Shown piece by piece: positions 24,445 to 35,788 of a stretch of 64,000 nt of DNA (within the stretch, counting starts at the first letter, position 1; the number at the start of each line of letters is the position of its first letter). The notes under the pieces are model-generated. The model worked only from the letters and a program-made list of their open reading frames with translations. It was not told the DNA's origin and made no database searches. Both the position numbers and the translations under genes were made by a program. The stretch comes from Oreocharis arfaki (lineage: Eukaryota > Chordata > Aves > Passeriformes > Paramythiidae). The stretch lies in contig VZRR01014174.1 in assembly GCA_013398015.1 (NCBI GenBank), positions 63,813 through 127,812 on the forward strand. The letters are read 5' to 3'.

Positions 24445-24981
24445 CTACTAAGCAAATGTTTTTCAATTCCTTTATTTTTTCAGTGGTATCAAAGAACTGT
24501 GTCATGATTACTCCTATGACAAAAATATTTAAATCCACTGAAATTTCGCAGGATCACAAGCTGGAAGTCACCTCTGGACATCACCTGGTCCAAGCCTCTT
24601 GCTCAAGAAGAGCCACTCAGAGCTAGCTGCCAATGACCACGTGTAGACAGTTTTTTAATATCTCTGAGGAGAGATACTCTACAGTTTCCCTGGGCAAATT
24701 GCCTTTGCTTTAAGAAAGTTTTCCTCTGTAAACGTGCTGTTTAACATGATAGGCTAAAAAGTAACTAAAGCAACTGTAGCAGAAAACTTGTGGATAAAGT
24801 GTCAAAATAAAATAGAATAAAAAATCCTTTAACTAACATCTTCCTTGTGGAGATGGAATTGTTCAATCTATATCAGATAAAAAAGTTTTTTATTACTACA
24901 GGATGTGTGTCCTCTAATAAAATTTGTCAGTACAGTCATACTATTTTAATTATGCTAGAGGCAGATGCAGCCACAATTCAA
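24445..24981. other. Non-coding, no feature seen
   Basis: AT-rich unique DNA up to the next CR1. Nothing recognised. Confidence 0.5.
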
Positions 24982-25080
24982 ATCATAAAATCACAGAATC
25001 ACAGGATGGTTTGTGTTGGAAGGGACATGAAAACTCATCTCGTTCCACCCTCTTGCCACGGGCAGGGACACCTTCCACTT
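24982..25080 (-). mobile_element. CR1 LINE 3' fragment
   Basis: ATAAAATCACAGAATCACAG, GGTTTGTGTTGGAAGGGAC, CTCATCTCGTTCC, GCCACGGGCAGGGACACC. Minus-strand CR1 3' end of ~100 bases. The frames at 24847-25250 cross it and are not genes. Confidence 0.92.
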
Positions 25081-25645
25081 TTCCCTGTGGGGATACAAAA
25101 CCTCTTTGCTGGCACAAAAGCTCACAACATCATAGCAAGGCAGAGGATGGATTTCCTCTGGTTATGGCACATGCTCAGGGGAATTTAGCAGCAACAGAGA
25201 AACAGAGCTGCTCTATTCTTAGTGCTGGCAGGACAGGTGACAGCCACTGAAATGTTGTCATTTCTGTCACCAGCCGGCTCCGCAGGCACAGACACAGAAG
25301 AGGCAAGGAATTAAAAGGCAGGGAAAGGGATATTCCTTTCTGCAAGAGCCCTGCAGCCCTCCCTTGCCCCTGCCAAGGCTGAGAACACACTGTGAAGGGT
25401 TGTCCCCTGCCCCGTGGGTCTGTCCGTGTGGAGCAAAACTCACACTGTGTGTGGGAGGGAACCTGGACAGAGTGTGGGGGTGGAGCTTGTCTGGCAGGGC
25501 CACGGGGAAAGGGAACCACCTTCCTCCTGGGGATTAGTTCCAGGTCATATTCCACCTGGTTTTGGCAGTTTCACAAGCCATCCCATTATTTTTCCCATTG
25601 AGAATATGAAACAATAAGGGAAGCATAGAATCAATCAAAAAAAAA
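25081..25645. other. GC-richer non-coding block
   Basis: 25180-25560 is clearly richer in G and C than its surroundings (CAGCCGGCTCCGCAGGCAC, TGCCCCTGCCAAGGC, GTGGGGGTGGAGC) and contains a few CpGs. Overlapping frames on both strands (126 codons minus at 25175-25555, 69 plus) follow from the composition and have no recognisable domain. No repeat family identified. Confidence 0.45.
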
Positions 25646-25843
25646 ATCATAGAATGGTTTGGGTTGGAAGAGACCCTAAAGATCATCTTATTCCACCCCC
25701 TGCTATGGGCAAGGACACCTTCCACTATCCTAGATTGCTCCAAGCCCTGTCCAACCTGGTCTTGAACACTTCCAGGGATGGGGCAGCTTCTCTGGACAAT
25801 CTTTGACAGGATATCAACACCCTCACAGGCAAAAATTCTTCCA
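25646..25843 (-). mobile_element. CR1 LINE 3' fragment
   Basis: ATCATAGAATGGTTTGGGTT, GGAAGAGACCCTAAAGATC, CCCCCTGCTATGGGCAAGG, GTCTTGAACACTTCCAGGG, ending near ACACCCTCACAGGC. Minus-strand CR1, ~200 bases, preceded by a run of nine A. Antisense frame 25534-25905 is repeat-derived. Confidence 0.94.
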
Positions 25844-26551
25844 AACCAGATGTAATTCCTGTGCTCTATTTGCCAGCATAGTGTCCAATTTCTCAGCTTA
25901 GACATAAATTTGTGCGGTTACAGATAAATTCAGTCAGTACAATTCCAGAAAATCTCCTTTCCCCTTTTTGTCTCATCTAAGTTTCAAATTCATATGTGAA
26001 CTATTTTTATTCCAGGGGTTTCATACAGGTCATTTTTGTTCTCCGACATAGATTCAAACTATAGGATAAACATAACAACTGGCGAAACAGATCTGGAATA
26101 CCCAGTGTAGGAGAATCAACTCCTTACCAACTCAATCCTGGCCAATCTGATTCCTGGGAAAAGAAGTCTCAGATGAAGATTTTTACCAGTTCAAATATTA
26201 GAAAAAGCTATCACTGTCTTCTGCCTTGAAAACAGACTGTAATAAATGGATATATTGTTCTGGAAATTAAGGCACCATTCACTGTCCTGAAATTAGGAAA
26301 ACCAGAATTTCCTGGTTCCAGGCAATGGAAAAAACAGCTGGTTTGGCATTGCTTCTGTAGTATTGGCAAGCCTGTTCTGCAAGTTGTTTGCACTCACCAT
26401 CCATGAAAGTCTAAGTGAAACTGCAAACCATCTGTCTCTGGGTTGACTCTGAACCCTGGAGAACATCTCTTCAGTGATGGGAACCATTGGTCATTCCAGC
26501 AGTCTTTGAGACAGATGCTCTATCTGGGTGCAAGGTGCAAGTTTTCTCCAG
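25844..26551. other. Non-coding spacer, no feature seen
   Basis: Unique sequence between two minus-strand CR1 copies. No exon, RNA gene or repeat recognised. Confidence 0.5.
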
Positions 26552-26717
26552 TCATAGAATCACAGAATCCCAGAATGATTTGGATTAGACAGGACCTTAA
26601 ATCTCATCTCATTCCATTCCCCTGCCATGGGCAGGGACACCTTCCACCAGACCAGGTTGCTCCAAACCCCATCCAACCTGGCCTTGAGAACTTCCAGGGA
26701 TGAGACAGTCACAGCTG
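26552..26717 (-). mobile_element. CR1 LINE 3' fragment
   Basis: TCATAGAATCACAGAATCCC, GGACCTTAAATCTCATCTC, TGCCATGGGCAGGGACACC, AGACCAGGTTGCTCCAAAC, CTTGAGAACTTCCAGGGATG. Minus-strand CR1, ~165 bases. Confidence 0.94.
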
Positions 26718-28444
26718 TAGAATGCACAGAGTAGAAGTTGTATATTTTGCTGTCACAGATATTTTAAAAGCTTGAAGGGAGGAGAAAATCCTGAAAACAG
26801 CTCCTTAACCTTTCATCCCAAAGCACGTGCCACTGTGCCTTCTGTTCCCGCATGACGCCTGCATTCAGTAAATCAGAAAGTTCTCAGCACAAATTTGTCT
26901 GTCATTCTCTGTCACAACTGGCAGACTTAAAATAATTGTTTAAACTCCCATGGAAGAGTCTTAATGAGAAACAAGCTCGGTAGCCGTGGGTTTCTGTGTT
27001 CATTGGAACAAATTTCAGTTATCTTTAGTAGAGTGAAAAGGCTACAAAGAACTGCCCATTGTGGGCCCTCGCATTATAGCAATTCTTTTTCCAGGACTGT
27101 CTGGGCTGTGAATATGTTCGTACAAGCATGAACAGATGCCATGATGAGAATTTGACTTTAGAGAAACCAGGACCTTAATTTATTTTTTTAACAACTCTAT
27201 AAAGGAGATCACCTGGTTGTAAACTAGCTACTGCTTGGGATTTTGTTTGGTGGTGATGTTTTTCCCTCTTGCTTTTATTCAAATGAGATTTAGGCAATCA
27301 AGTCAATGTTTTTCATAGACCAAACATCTGAGAGATCTCTTCTTTGAAACCCTGGCACCAGTTGGTGGTGGAAACTTGGATCTTACCCCCCTCTCCCCCG
27401 ATGCCACAAACCTGCAGATGCCAAATCTGGCATTTGCATCCATGACAAGCGTGCTGCCTTGCCAGCTTGTTTCACTGAAATTGGCTCCTGCTGGGAGGAT
27501 CTGCTCACAAACTTGTCGTGCTGGCACCTGACCATTTTTGGGTACTATCTTTAACACGGCACATCTGCTGTAGGCACACAAACTCTTTAGCTGGCTCAAA
27601 GCACCACGTGACGGCCTGTCCTATTTTATGGAAGTTATCCAGCCTTGACGCACTCTTGGGTACACAGCTCAGCAATTCCACAGTCTTGGTTACACTTGAC
27701 AAGCCAGGCTGACATTAGCAATCTTGTCTCGCATCCCTCCTTCCACGAGGAGTAATCACAGTTGCCTTCCTCATCCGTATGGCTAAAACACAAGGCTAAG
27801 TCATATGGTTGTCGACTCGGAGACATATTGGGTCTGTTTGACAAGTCCTTTTTTCAAGGCCCTCTAAATAGTGCAGAAAATTGTGCTGCAATTAATTTTG
27901 AAAATGCTAAGTGTTTATTAACTGTGAAAGCTCTGAAAGGAAAGCAAAAACAAATGGTTGTCAGGATTCCTCCTATAATTTCCTGAAAAATGGAAGCAAC
28001 AGTGGCTGTAAAAAATCTGGGAGAACCTCTTGTTTCACCTTCAATTCCATCTAATTTGTATTATGACAATTTGTGTATATTGACCAGTTTATATCCATTA
28101 TTCTTTGGCAAGGGGTCTTGATGTCCAGGATTATTGATGATGAAATTACTCCTGCTCCTTTGACAAGACTCAAAGAACTCAACTCTAAAGAAGAGAGCAA
28201 TAATGTTCATGGATTTCAACCAGACCAAGGCCAAGGGAGAAGATGAAGGAAACTGAGTTCGTTAATGCTGCAAAACCCTCTAACCCTGTGGCACAAGAAC
28301 AACCAGAGAGCTGTCTAAACCATGTCCTATGCCTGTGCTCCATTGAGATCCTGCCATACAAATATATATATATTGAATATTTCAGTACTTTTTAATTTTG
28401 TACAGCCTGAAATGGAAGGAATAAAGCCACAAAATAATAAAATA
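26718..28444. other. Non-coding; possible conserved block at 27300-27990
   Basis: Transposon-free. The middle part has above-average CpG for this window (CACGTGACGG, GTCGACTCGG, TCATCCGTATGG), an octamer ATTTGCAT at 27432-27439 and little low complexity, which suggests constraint. Overlapping frames of 64-98 codons on both strands do not look like exons. Confidence 0.35.
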
Positions 28445-28940
28445 ATCATAGAATCATAGAACGGTTTGGATTGGAAGGTGCCTGAATGATCATCTTGTTC
28501 CAACCCTCTGGCATGGGCAAGGACACCTTCCACTTACCCAGGCTGCTTAGGGCCCCATCCAACCTGGCCTTGAGCACTTCCAGGGATCCAGAGCAGCCAC
28601 AGCTTCTCTGGGCAACCTGTGCCAGGGCCTCCCCGCCCTCACACAGAAGAATTTATTCCTAATATCCAATCTAAACCTACTCTCTTTCAATGTGAAACCA
28701 TTGTCCCTTGTCCTGTCACTCCAGGCCCTTGTCAGTGGTCTCTCTCCACCTTTCCTGCAGGCTCCCTTCAGGTACTGGAAGGCCACAATTAGGTCACTCC
28801 GAAGCCTTCTCTTCTCCAGGCTGATCAATGCCAATTCCTCAGCCTTTCCTCATAGCAGAAGTTCTCTACCCCTCTAATCAGCTTTGTGGCCTCCTCTGGA
28901 CTCTCTCCAATAGGTCCACGTCCTTCCTGTGCTGGGGAGG
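28445..28940 (-). mobile_element. CR1 LINE, ~500-base 3' copy
   Basis: ATCATAGAATCATAGAACGG, GGTTTGGATTGGAAGGTGCC, CCAGGCTGCTTAGGGCCCC, CTCTGGGCAACCTGTGCC, AATATCCAATCTAAACCTAC, CCCTTGTCCTGTCACTCCAG, AGGTACTGGAAGGCCAC, CCTTCTCTTCTCCAGGCTG, TCCTTCCTGTGCTGGGGAG. Covers the same region as the copy at 11636-12132 but on the minus strand. The 95-codon minus frame at 28547-28834 is residual CR1 sequence. Confidence 0.96.
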
Positions 28941-31252
28941 ACATTTTGTTATAATAATATAGTAATGTAATATGTTTTAAAAATATAATTATATAAAGTC
29001 ACATGTTTACACACATGCACACATGCTGATATCTGTGCCCACTCTTCATTTCCTCTGAATCTACATAATTATATGTCAGGTCACATATACTTATGGGTAT
29101 AAATATGAGGGGTGTTTAGATGGTGATAAAACAGTGTAAATAAAAAGTTGTTATTACCATTCCTGTACCTATCACCACTTCTTTCTACCAGGTCCTATAA
29201 AGCTTTCCTCTTCTCTGCCTTCATGCCTTATTCAAGCTCTCCAAATTCCTGTACTACTTACTATTTATTACTTATTAAAAAATAATCCACCCCTATAAAA
29301 ATCTCTTCTCCTTTCTGTATGTGGATTTCCTCCTCTGTGCAAGCCCTTGGAAAGCAAAATTGAGTTCTGAAACAGTCCTAAACATGCCAAAATCTTTACA
29401 ATCAATTATCCGTCAGCCCTGCAGGGGAAGAAAGGGGAGAGTCACAGGGTTGTTGTTTTTTTTTTTCTCGAGATCCTTTGCACTTGCTTCTAATCTATGA
29501 AGAATCCAGTCTATTAAATTTAAAAGTTGGGCTATTTTTATGTTGCAAAAAGCTGCCCTTGGCCCAGTTTTTCTTCTTCTGTCCTCTCCACCCAGTATAT
29601 AAAAACAATCATGCCATGTGTTTCCAGTGCAAGGACGATGGAGGAAATGCATTACAAAAATTAATCCTGAATAACTTGTGTTTTTCTATTTCTTTGCTTA
29701 CTTTTCCTTAAATATTCATGTGGAATATTTCTAACATCTTGATGTTAAAAGGAATGTGATAGGAAGCGTAGTGCTGGATTATATTTTCTGAGAAATATCC
29801 ATCACTGGTCGTTTTCGAATGCAGATTATGCAAGTAGCTTTCAAAAGGGTTTGGATATAGCTGCTCCTGCATCTTGGTCTCCTATTAAGGAGTACAGTAG
29901 AGGATTTCATGCAATCCTGTTCAGCTCAAATTCCTAATGATTCCACTCCTACAGGTAAAATGGTGGGGGAGATACAACATTGAATTTAATTTCCACTGTA
30001 ATCTCTCACTTTATCAGGGGTTTGCCTCTCCTGGTTTATCTGATACAGTCTGAAAAGTACCTTGAAGAAAAACATTGTGATCGTGTGGTGTCGGCATATG
30101 TAGCAAAAACAGGTCTTGTATAAAATGTGTCTTAATAAACTCTGTTCAACAGCCATTATTTATACTTCATTCCTGTCTTAAAAGAAAACCAGATCACCTA
30201 CATTACATGCAAGGGCAAACAGATATTCTGAAAGTATGGTTAGGGTCAAGTAATATAAGTTTATGGAAAGCATACTAAAATCACAAGTTGTTCAGATTTA
30301 GCTTGGTGAGCTCTGAAGCAGCATCTTCATCTACAAGATGTTATTGACCTGCTTGTTTTCCTGTCATGGTTTGAGTCGACAGACCTGTATTCATCTCGCT
30401 CAACTTGAAGCACTTATTCAAGATCTCTGTGGCAACAGGGTCTGCTTCTGGAGTCAATACAAAGAAAAGGATAAGTGTATCCATGGAATGGCTTAGTTCT
30501 TGTGTAGGTTGGCTGAGTCTCCTGAGATGCCTCTCTCTTTCTTTCTTCCCTGGCTGGATAACAGTTCTATACTTTCCCAGGCACCTTAGGTCATACAGGA
30601 AAAACCTGGGCCTCAATTCCTATAAAAGGGACGAGATTCAGATCTACAGGGGTCTGTCTTGATGACACTGTGAAATGTAATTCCACCTCTATGTCCATCT
30701 ACACTTTAGGCAAGGAAGACCTTGCAAGATGGACTTTTCAAGGATTGCCTCCAGCTGTGTCACCATCCAGCTGTGAAGGTGTTATAGAAAGAAAAGGGAT
30801 ATTGACAGCTTTGTGAGAGGAAACACGGCCTCAGAACGTTTCTTTCCTTAGTGCTCTTTATCATGGCACTCCCCACCTTTCCCAGTCCGATGGCAAACGC
30901 TCCCAAACCACACATGAAATACCTTCGTGCACAAGCTGTGACACAGCATGGAAAGATCAAAGGCTGCTGTCTGACTGCTCATCTCTGCTACTGTTGAAAA
31001 AATTTCCAGGTGCAGAAAATATCCTTAACCCTTTCTTCAGCCTGATTGTTGAAGAGAAGAGGTTTAGCTTGTTCTTACATTGCTTTAACCCAAAAATTCT
31101 ATGGGTCGTGTGTGAGAAAGTTCTAGGGGAAGTGGGTTGGTAGTCAATATATTTCTTTTACTTTAAAAAAAAATGCTAAGAGAAGCAGTAAGAAACAAGA
31201 GGATAAACAGTGAATATCAGGCCAATCAACATCAAGCTTATCCAATCAGACA
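28941..31252. other. Non-coding, no element recognised
   Basis: AT-rich near 28950-29010, a T run at about 29455-29467, otherwise unique DNA. Frames of 91 (minus, 30341-30616) and 85 codons (plus, 30405-30662) overlap each other and have no recognisable domain. Confidence 0.45.
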
Positions 31253-31347
31253 ATCATAGAATCACAGCATGGTTTGGGACTTTAAAATCATCTCCCAGTT
31301 GCCCTGCCATGGGCAGTGACACCTTCCACTAGATCAGGTTGCTCTAG
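31253..31347 (-). mobile_element. CR1 LINE 3' fragment with internal deletion
   Basis: ATCATAGAATCACAGCATGG, GTTTGGGAC (the usual TTGGAAGGG is deleted), AAATCATCTCCCAGTTG, GCCATGGGCAGTGACACC, CTAGATCAGGTTGCTC. Short minus-strand CR1 end. Confidence 0.88.
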
Positions 31348-31811
31348 ATGTTGACCTGGGTTTATAATAAAGCATGAAGGGGAATTTAACAGCCTTGCTT
31401 TGCTATCTTTTCTGCATACCATAGTGTGTGTCAAAGGTATGTTGGGGCAGGAATGCGGTGGAACTGGAGAGAAGCAGCAGCATTGCAAAACATCTGTCAG
31501 CCAAATCCAGCCAAAATTTGACAGATGGGGTGCAGATTGCAAGGATGTTACAGACTTGGAGTTTTGTAAAATTGCATGGCCAGACAGAGGGAAGACTTCC
31601 CATTAGTGACCTTAGTGAAGAGTAGACTCGATGCAATCTGAGTCATTATTGGTACCAGATAATCATCAGAACAAAGAGAATCTCTGAATTTTACAACCAT
31701 TCATAAGCCTGAATTAAACCTTGCACCTTCTTGGACATGAGAAGAAACAGTTGGAAACACAAACCCATTTCCAACCCAGCTTCACTTGTCCCACTGATTA
31801 AAAATAACTGG
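31348..31811. other. Non-coding spacer
   Basis: No recognisable element. Frames at 31400-31636 on both strands overlap and appear fortuitous. Confidence 0.5.
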
Positions 31812-31837
31812 TTTTTTTTTATTTTTTTTTATTTTTT
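31812..31837. repeat. T-rich (T9A)n low-complexity tract
   Basis: Two blocks of T9-10 separated by single A residues, then ATTTTTTG. On the minus strand this reads as an A-rich tail, but no retroposon body is recognisable beside it. Confidence 0.85.
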
Positions 31838-31897
31838 GAGGCCTTTGTCTCATGCGCCGTTGATTTATTCTATGTCTTACTTTGTCAGAATAGGATT

Positions 31898-31957
31898 TGG
31901 ACTTCCATGATCCTTGTAGGCCCCTTTCATCTAAGGATACTCTGTGATTCTTTGATT
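31898..31957 (+). mobile_element. CR1 LINE 3' end, short and degenerate
   Basis: CATGATCCTTGTAGGCCCC, TTTCATCTAAGGATACTC and TGTGATTCTTTGATTTC match the layout of a CR1 subfamily ending in GGGTCCCTTCCAACTCAGGA and two terminal octamers. About 60 bases, plus strand. It belongs to the same subfamily style as the piece at 60003-60105. Confidence 0.7.
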
Positions 31958-32398
31958 TCAGTAGAATTATTTGTCTTCATTTGTCTTATAGACAAGTAAA
32001 AGGACTTAAGTGATAAGAGTTGAAATGGACCAAAGAAATGAATACTGTTAGATTAAAATTGTAAGAATGAAAGACAGGAATACTGAAAAAAAAAAAAAAA
32101 GGGGAAATTATTTGCCGAGTGTCACATAGCAAAGCAGCAGTAGAGATTGGTAAAAAGAAGTATTTTTTCCTTCCAACCCAAGATAAGAGATATGAAATCA
32201 CCTTTGCTTTCAAATGCCAGAGCAGCAGAAAGAAATTACATTGGACTATAGGTCAAACCTTGAATTTGGGACAAAGGAATCTTTCCAAATTTGGAAAAGA
32301 AAGGACAAAATCAGGTCCCGGATATTAAGTACAAAGAAACCTGATCTGAGGTTGATACCTTGAAATAGAAACCTGAGAATCCTGAATGCCAGCGCTCT

Positions 32399-32451
32399 AC
32401 ACAGTTATAACTGTGATATAACTGTGATAGACACAGTGATATAACTGTGTC
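32399..32451. repeat. Palindromic / tandem ATAACTGTG segment
   Basis: The perfect arms GACACAGT (32430-32437) and ACTGTGTC (32444-32451) enclose a six-base loop. An outer arm ACACAGTTATA (32399-32409) is the reverse complement of TATAACTGTGT (32440-32450). GATATAACTGTG recurs in tandem between them. The segment could extrude as a hairpin in more than one register. Confidence 0.85.
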
Positions 32452-33624
32452 TAAAGGACAGTTCCCCCCCACCTTTTATTTAAAATTATCTGCTTCTTTA
32501 TCCTGTATTTGTGGATCTGGTTTTGTACTCACAGAGAGACTGCACGAGCCAATTGGTGAGAATTTTTCATTTCTGCTAAACCAGCATTTTTCTTTTTCCT
32601 TAACACTAATAACTCAGGCCCTGTGTCTCTCATTTCATAACCCAAAGGTATGGAAGCCCTACTTGCATTATGCTCCGTCAGCTGTGTTACAAAAATACAG
32701 ATTTAAAGCTCTAGTTTTCCCTGTTCTGCATGTTTCCAACAGTGTCTGGATAAGAACTGCTACAGGTGCCCTTCTATTTTAAAATTTTCTCTCCTCAAGA
32801 AAATACTTGTTTCTTCAAGAGCAGATGAGCTCAAGAAAGAAAGATTGTGATAATAAAGAAGAAAGGCTGAAGCTCTCAGTTTACAGTGTTTCTGTGGGAT
32901 CTCTGAAAAAGCAGCATTTGCTTTCTCTTTTCTTGAAAAAAAGGTCGTTGCTCCATCTGTCACACCTGCAGGAGGGCAGAAAAGGGATTAAGAGGAGTTG
33001 TCTTATCAGAGTTGTGAGGATGAAAGGGCAGGACAAAGAGCTGATTTTGCAAGTCCACCATTGCACCATCTAACTCAGTTCTCCATGTGCTCACTGGGCA
33101 AAGGGCTTTTTCCTGGAGGTGTCTAATCCCACAGGGGTCTAGCACTGAAAAATGATAGCAAAGGACATTTTGGAAATGAAATGTAGACAGTGGGAGAAAT
33201 CTTAGTTGGTCCAGTTTATGGTTTATTTCTTGTACCAGGGATATAAACCCAGGGGGAGAAAAAAAGGAAAACTGAAAAAGAAAAGAAAAGGAAGAATTAT
33301 TTCATTTCACACTAATTCTTATCTAAAAGGGAGAGGGCAAATTCTACCTTTCTCATATCACAGTAATGCTTTGCTAGTCATGCACCTCCCCAGCATGTAG
33401 AGTTTCTTGTGTCCAAACATGTTTTTCCTTTCTTCTGATGGAGATCCTCTTAGGAGTAGCATTGAGAGCAAGGAAAATCAGTCATTATTTCTTGTGTCCT
33501 CTGGCAACTCTACACACCAAAATTTACCACTTGATGTTTGGAGAGGGAATCCTTCCCATCAGCTACCCACTCAGAATCATAAAATATCCTCAGTTTTATC
33601 CAGAGGATATCCATAGAATATCCA

Positions 33625-33690
33625 TAAGGATCATGGAGGTATAAATCCCAGCCCTGCACAGGAGCACCTCAAACATCCCTCCCAAGTACA
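33625..33690 (-). mobile_element. Possible degenerate CR1 fragment
   Basis: AAGGATCATGGAGGTATAAA, then CCCAGCCCTGCACAGGAGC and ACCTCAAACATCCCTCCC, follow the order of the CR1 subfamily seen at 60003-60105 (GATCATCAAGTCC, CCTGGTCCTGCACAGGAC). No terminal octamers. Weak match. Confidence 0.4.
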
Positions 33691-35319
33691 CCAACAATGG
33701 CCATCATGAGTCACTTCTTTCTTTTCCTAACTACATGTCTACCCTAGGGTAACAGTCACAGTTATTTAATATTTGTAAATTATATCAGAAAAAGAGCCCA
33801 CTTTAATAAAATATACTTTAGTATTTGGAAACAAAACAAATGTGTCTATACCACGTATGTTGCCAGGGGTTTTGCTGGCTATAAAAGGCGTCAGTAGTTG
33901 ATGGCTGTATCTTGAGAATGGATAGGGATAAAGAAGGTCTAAAGAACATCTGTGATCTGTGGTGGAGAACAAGGGAATACAGGAAAAAAAACACATAGAG
34001 AATTTAATGAGAAAGCAAGAGAGCAATGTTATTAAAGCTCATGTCAGACTGTTGAACTGTCTGCTGAAAACCAGTAGATGCTCCATCACTGAATTCCTTT
34101 TCACTGACTTGGTCAAAACCATTCGGGGCATAGGACAAGAGAAATTCTTCCACTGACCTTTGGACTAGAAGATACTACCCTCCCTCAGCAGTATCTCCTA
34201 CCTCTGTGCTCAGACATCTTGGAGGAGAGCAGCTGATAGCCTAAATATTTGTGTTTTCTCACTGAGATAGTTAATTCTCCAAGTTACATTTGCCATGAAC
34301 AGAAATCCTTTGTGCATTTCACTGACTTTTCTCAGATTAACCCTATCCACCACTTGCCCCTGAAGTCAATATAATATGACATCTCCTGAAAATATATAGT
34401 AATTATAGAGTCTTTGATTTGACACTTTTGAGGAAAAAAACTGTAAATAAAAATAGTTTCTCTTACTACCATAGGTGCCTTTGAAACATAAATTAGAATT
34501 TCTTGTCCTAATTTGCCACTGACAAGACTTAGAGGCAGAGTTAAGACAAAATTCTTGAGCCAGCAAACTTGCTTCTACAAGTACAAAGGAATTTAAAGAG
34601 TGGCCTGGGGAAGAAATGGATGTAGCTGTCAGTCGCATGAAAGAATTTAGAAACAGAATGCAATGCTTTGTCAAATGGTGGGATTCAAATGTAGCAGCAT
34701 GTCATTGACCCTGGTGCTCAGCAACACATATTTCAAATCCCTGAAGATTAATAGGGAAGATGGTTACAGCTCTCATAACAGCTGCTGGAGAGTGTTCCTA
34801 TTCCACGTTTTAATTACATGTATTTATACAGTAAAAAAAGTCCTAAATGCAATATAGCCTGTAGTATGCAACAATTTTGAACATTTATGAGATTCAGGCA
34901 ATTAAGAGTCTAAACTTTCAAATGTTTCCAGATGGCACACTGATTAACAATTGTGTGAATTTAATATTTGTTTAAATGCGCTGCTCTGTAAAATATTTCT
35001 TAATAGTATATGAATGCATTGCAATGAATCCAGGCACAACTTTTCTTCGAGCACAACTTGCCTCATTGCCTGAAGAAGTAGAAATCTCATTAGCTGATTA
35101 TATAGACCAAAAGCAGTAGCAGCGGAGTAGTAAGAGATAAAAAAGATGAAAAAGAAGCCAAGCTATTTCTTAACTTATGAAAGATTTTTCTCTTTATACG
35201 CAGGTCCTAGTGACAGTTTTCATGCAAGCCATTTGCACGATCAGTCCCTCCCTTCTTGCAAGTGAACCTACCAGTGAGGACATTTCCTTGGGGCTACCAG
35301 CATTCTGGATGTTGGCATC

Positions 35320-35392
35320 AGTTGCAGGAAGGCTTGGGCTCAATGGTCTTAGAGGTCTTTTCCAATATTAATGATTCTAAGATTCTATGATC
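35320..35392 (+). mobile_element. CR1 LINE 3' end, short
   Basis: GGGCTCAATGGTCTTAGAGG, TCTTTTCCAATATTAATG and the tail ATTCTAAGATTCTATGATC match the end of a CR1 subfamily that reads GATCTTAGAGGTCTTTTCC before its terminal octamers. Plus strand. It is the same subfamily style as 38782-39176 and lies 233 bases from an oppositely oriented copy. Confidence 0.8.
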
Positions 35393-35625
35393 TGTGGAAT
35401 AGGTTTGTTTTTAATGAAAGCACTTAAACTTTAGTTCTTTCAATGGGCTTAAACTACTTTGATTCTTAAAATAATCTGCCCTTGGTATTTCCAAGCCTTC
35501 CCTGTTTGTACTATTCTTAATGTCAAAAACTTGAATCAATGCAGTCCCTCACCCTCCACCAAAACATTTATTTTTGTAGGTGAAATTTTTCTAGAGGGGA
35601 GAGATCTTGTGATGATGCTGACAAT

Positions 35626-35788
35626 CAGAATCATAGAATGGTTTTGGTTGGAAGGGACCTTAAAGATCATCTCATTCCAGCACCCTGCCATGGGCAGGGA
35701 CACCTTCCGCTAGACCGGGTTGCTCTAAGCCCATCCAACCTGGCCTTGAGAACTTCCAGGGATGGGGCAGCCACAGTTCTCTAGGCAT
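35626..35788 (-). mobile_element. CR1 LINE 3' fragment
   Basis: CAGAATCATAGAATGGTTTT, GGTTGGAAGGGACCTTAAAG, CCTGCCATGGGCAGGGACAC, CTAGACCGGGTTGCTC, CTTGAGAACTTCCAGGGATG, GGGGCAGCCACAGTTCTC. Little-diverged minus-strand CR1 end of ~160 bases. Confidence 0.96.

Larger units (their letters stand above)
31958..35319. other. Non-coding; A run, palindrome and purine tract
   Basis: Contains fifteen A at 32086-32100, a palindromic tandem segment at 32399-32451 (listed separately) and a purine-rich stretch at about 33251-33296. Frames up to 111 codons (32447-32782 plus) have no recognisable content. Confidence 0.45.
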
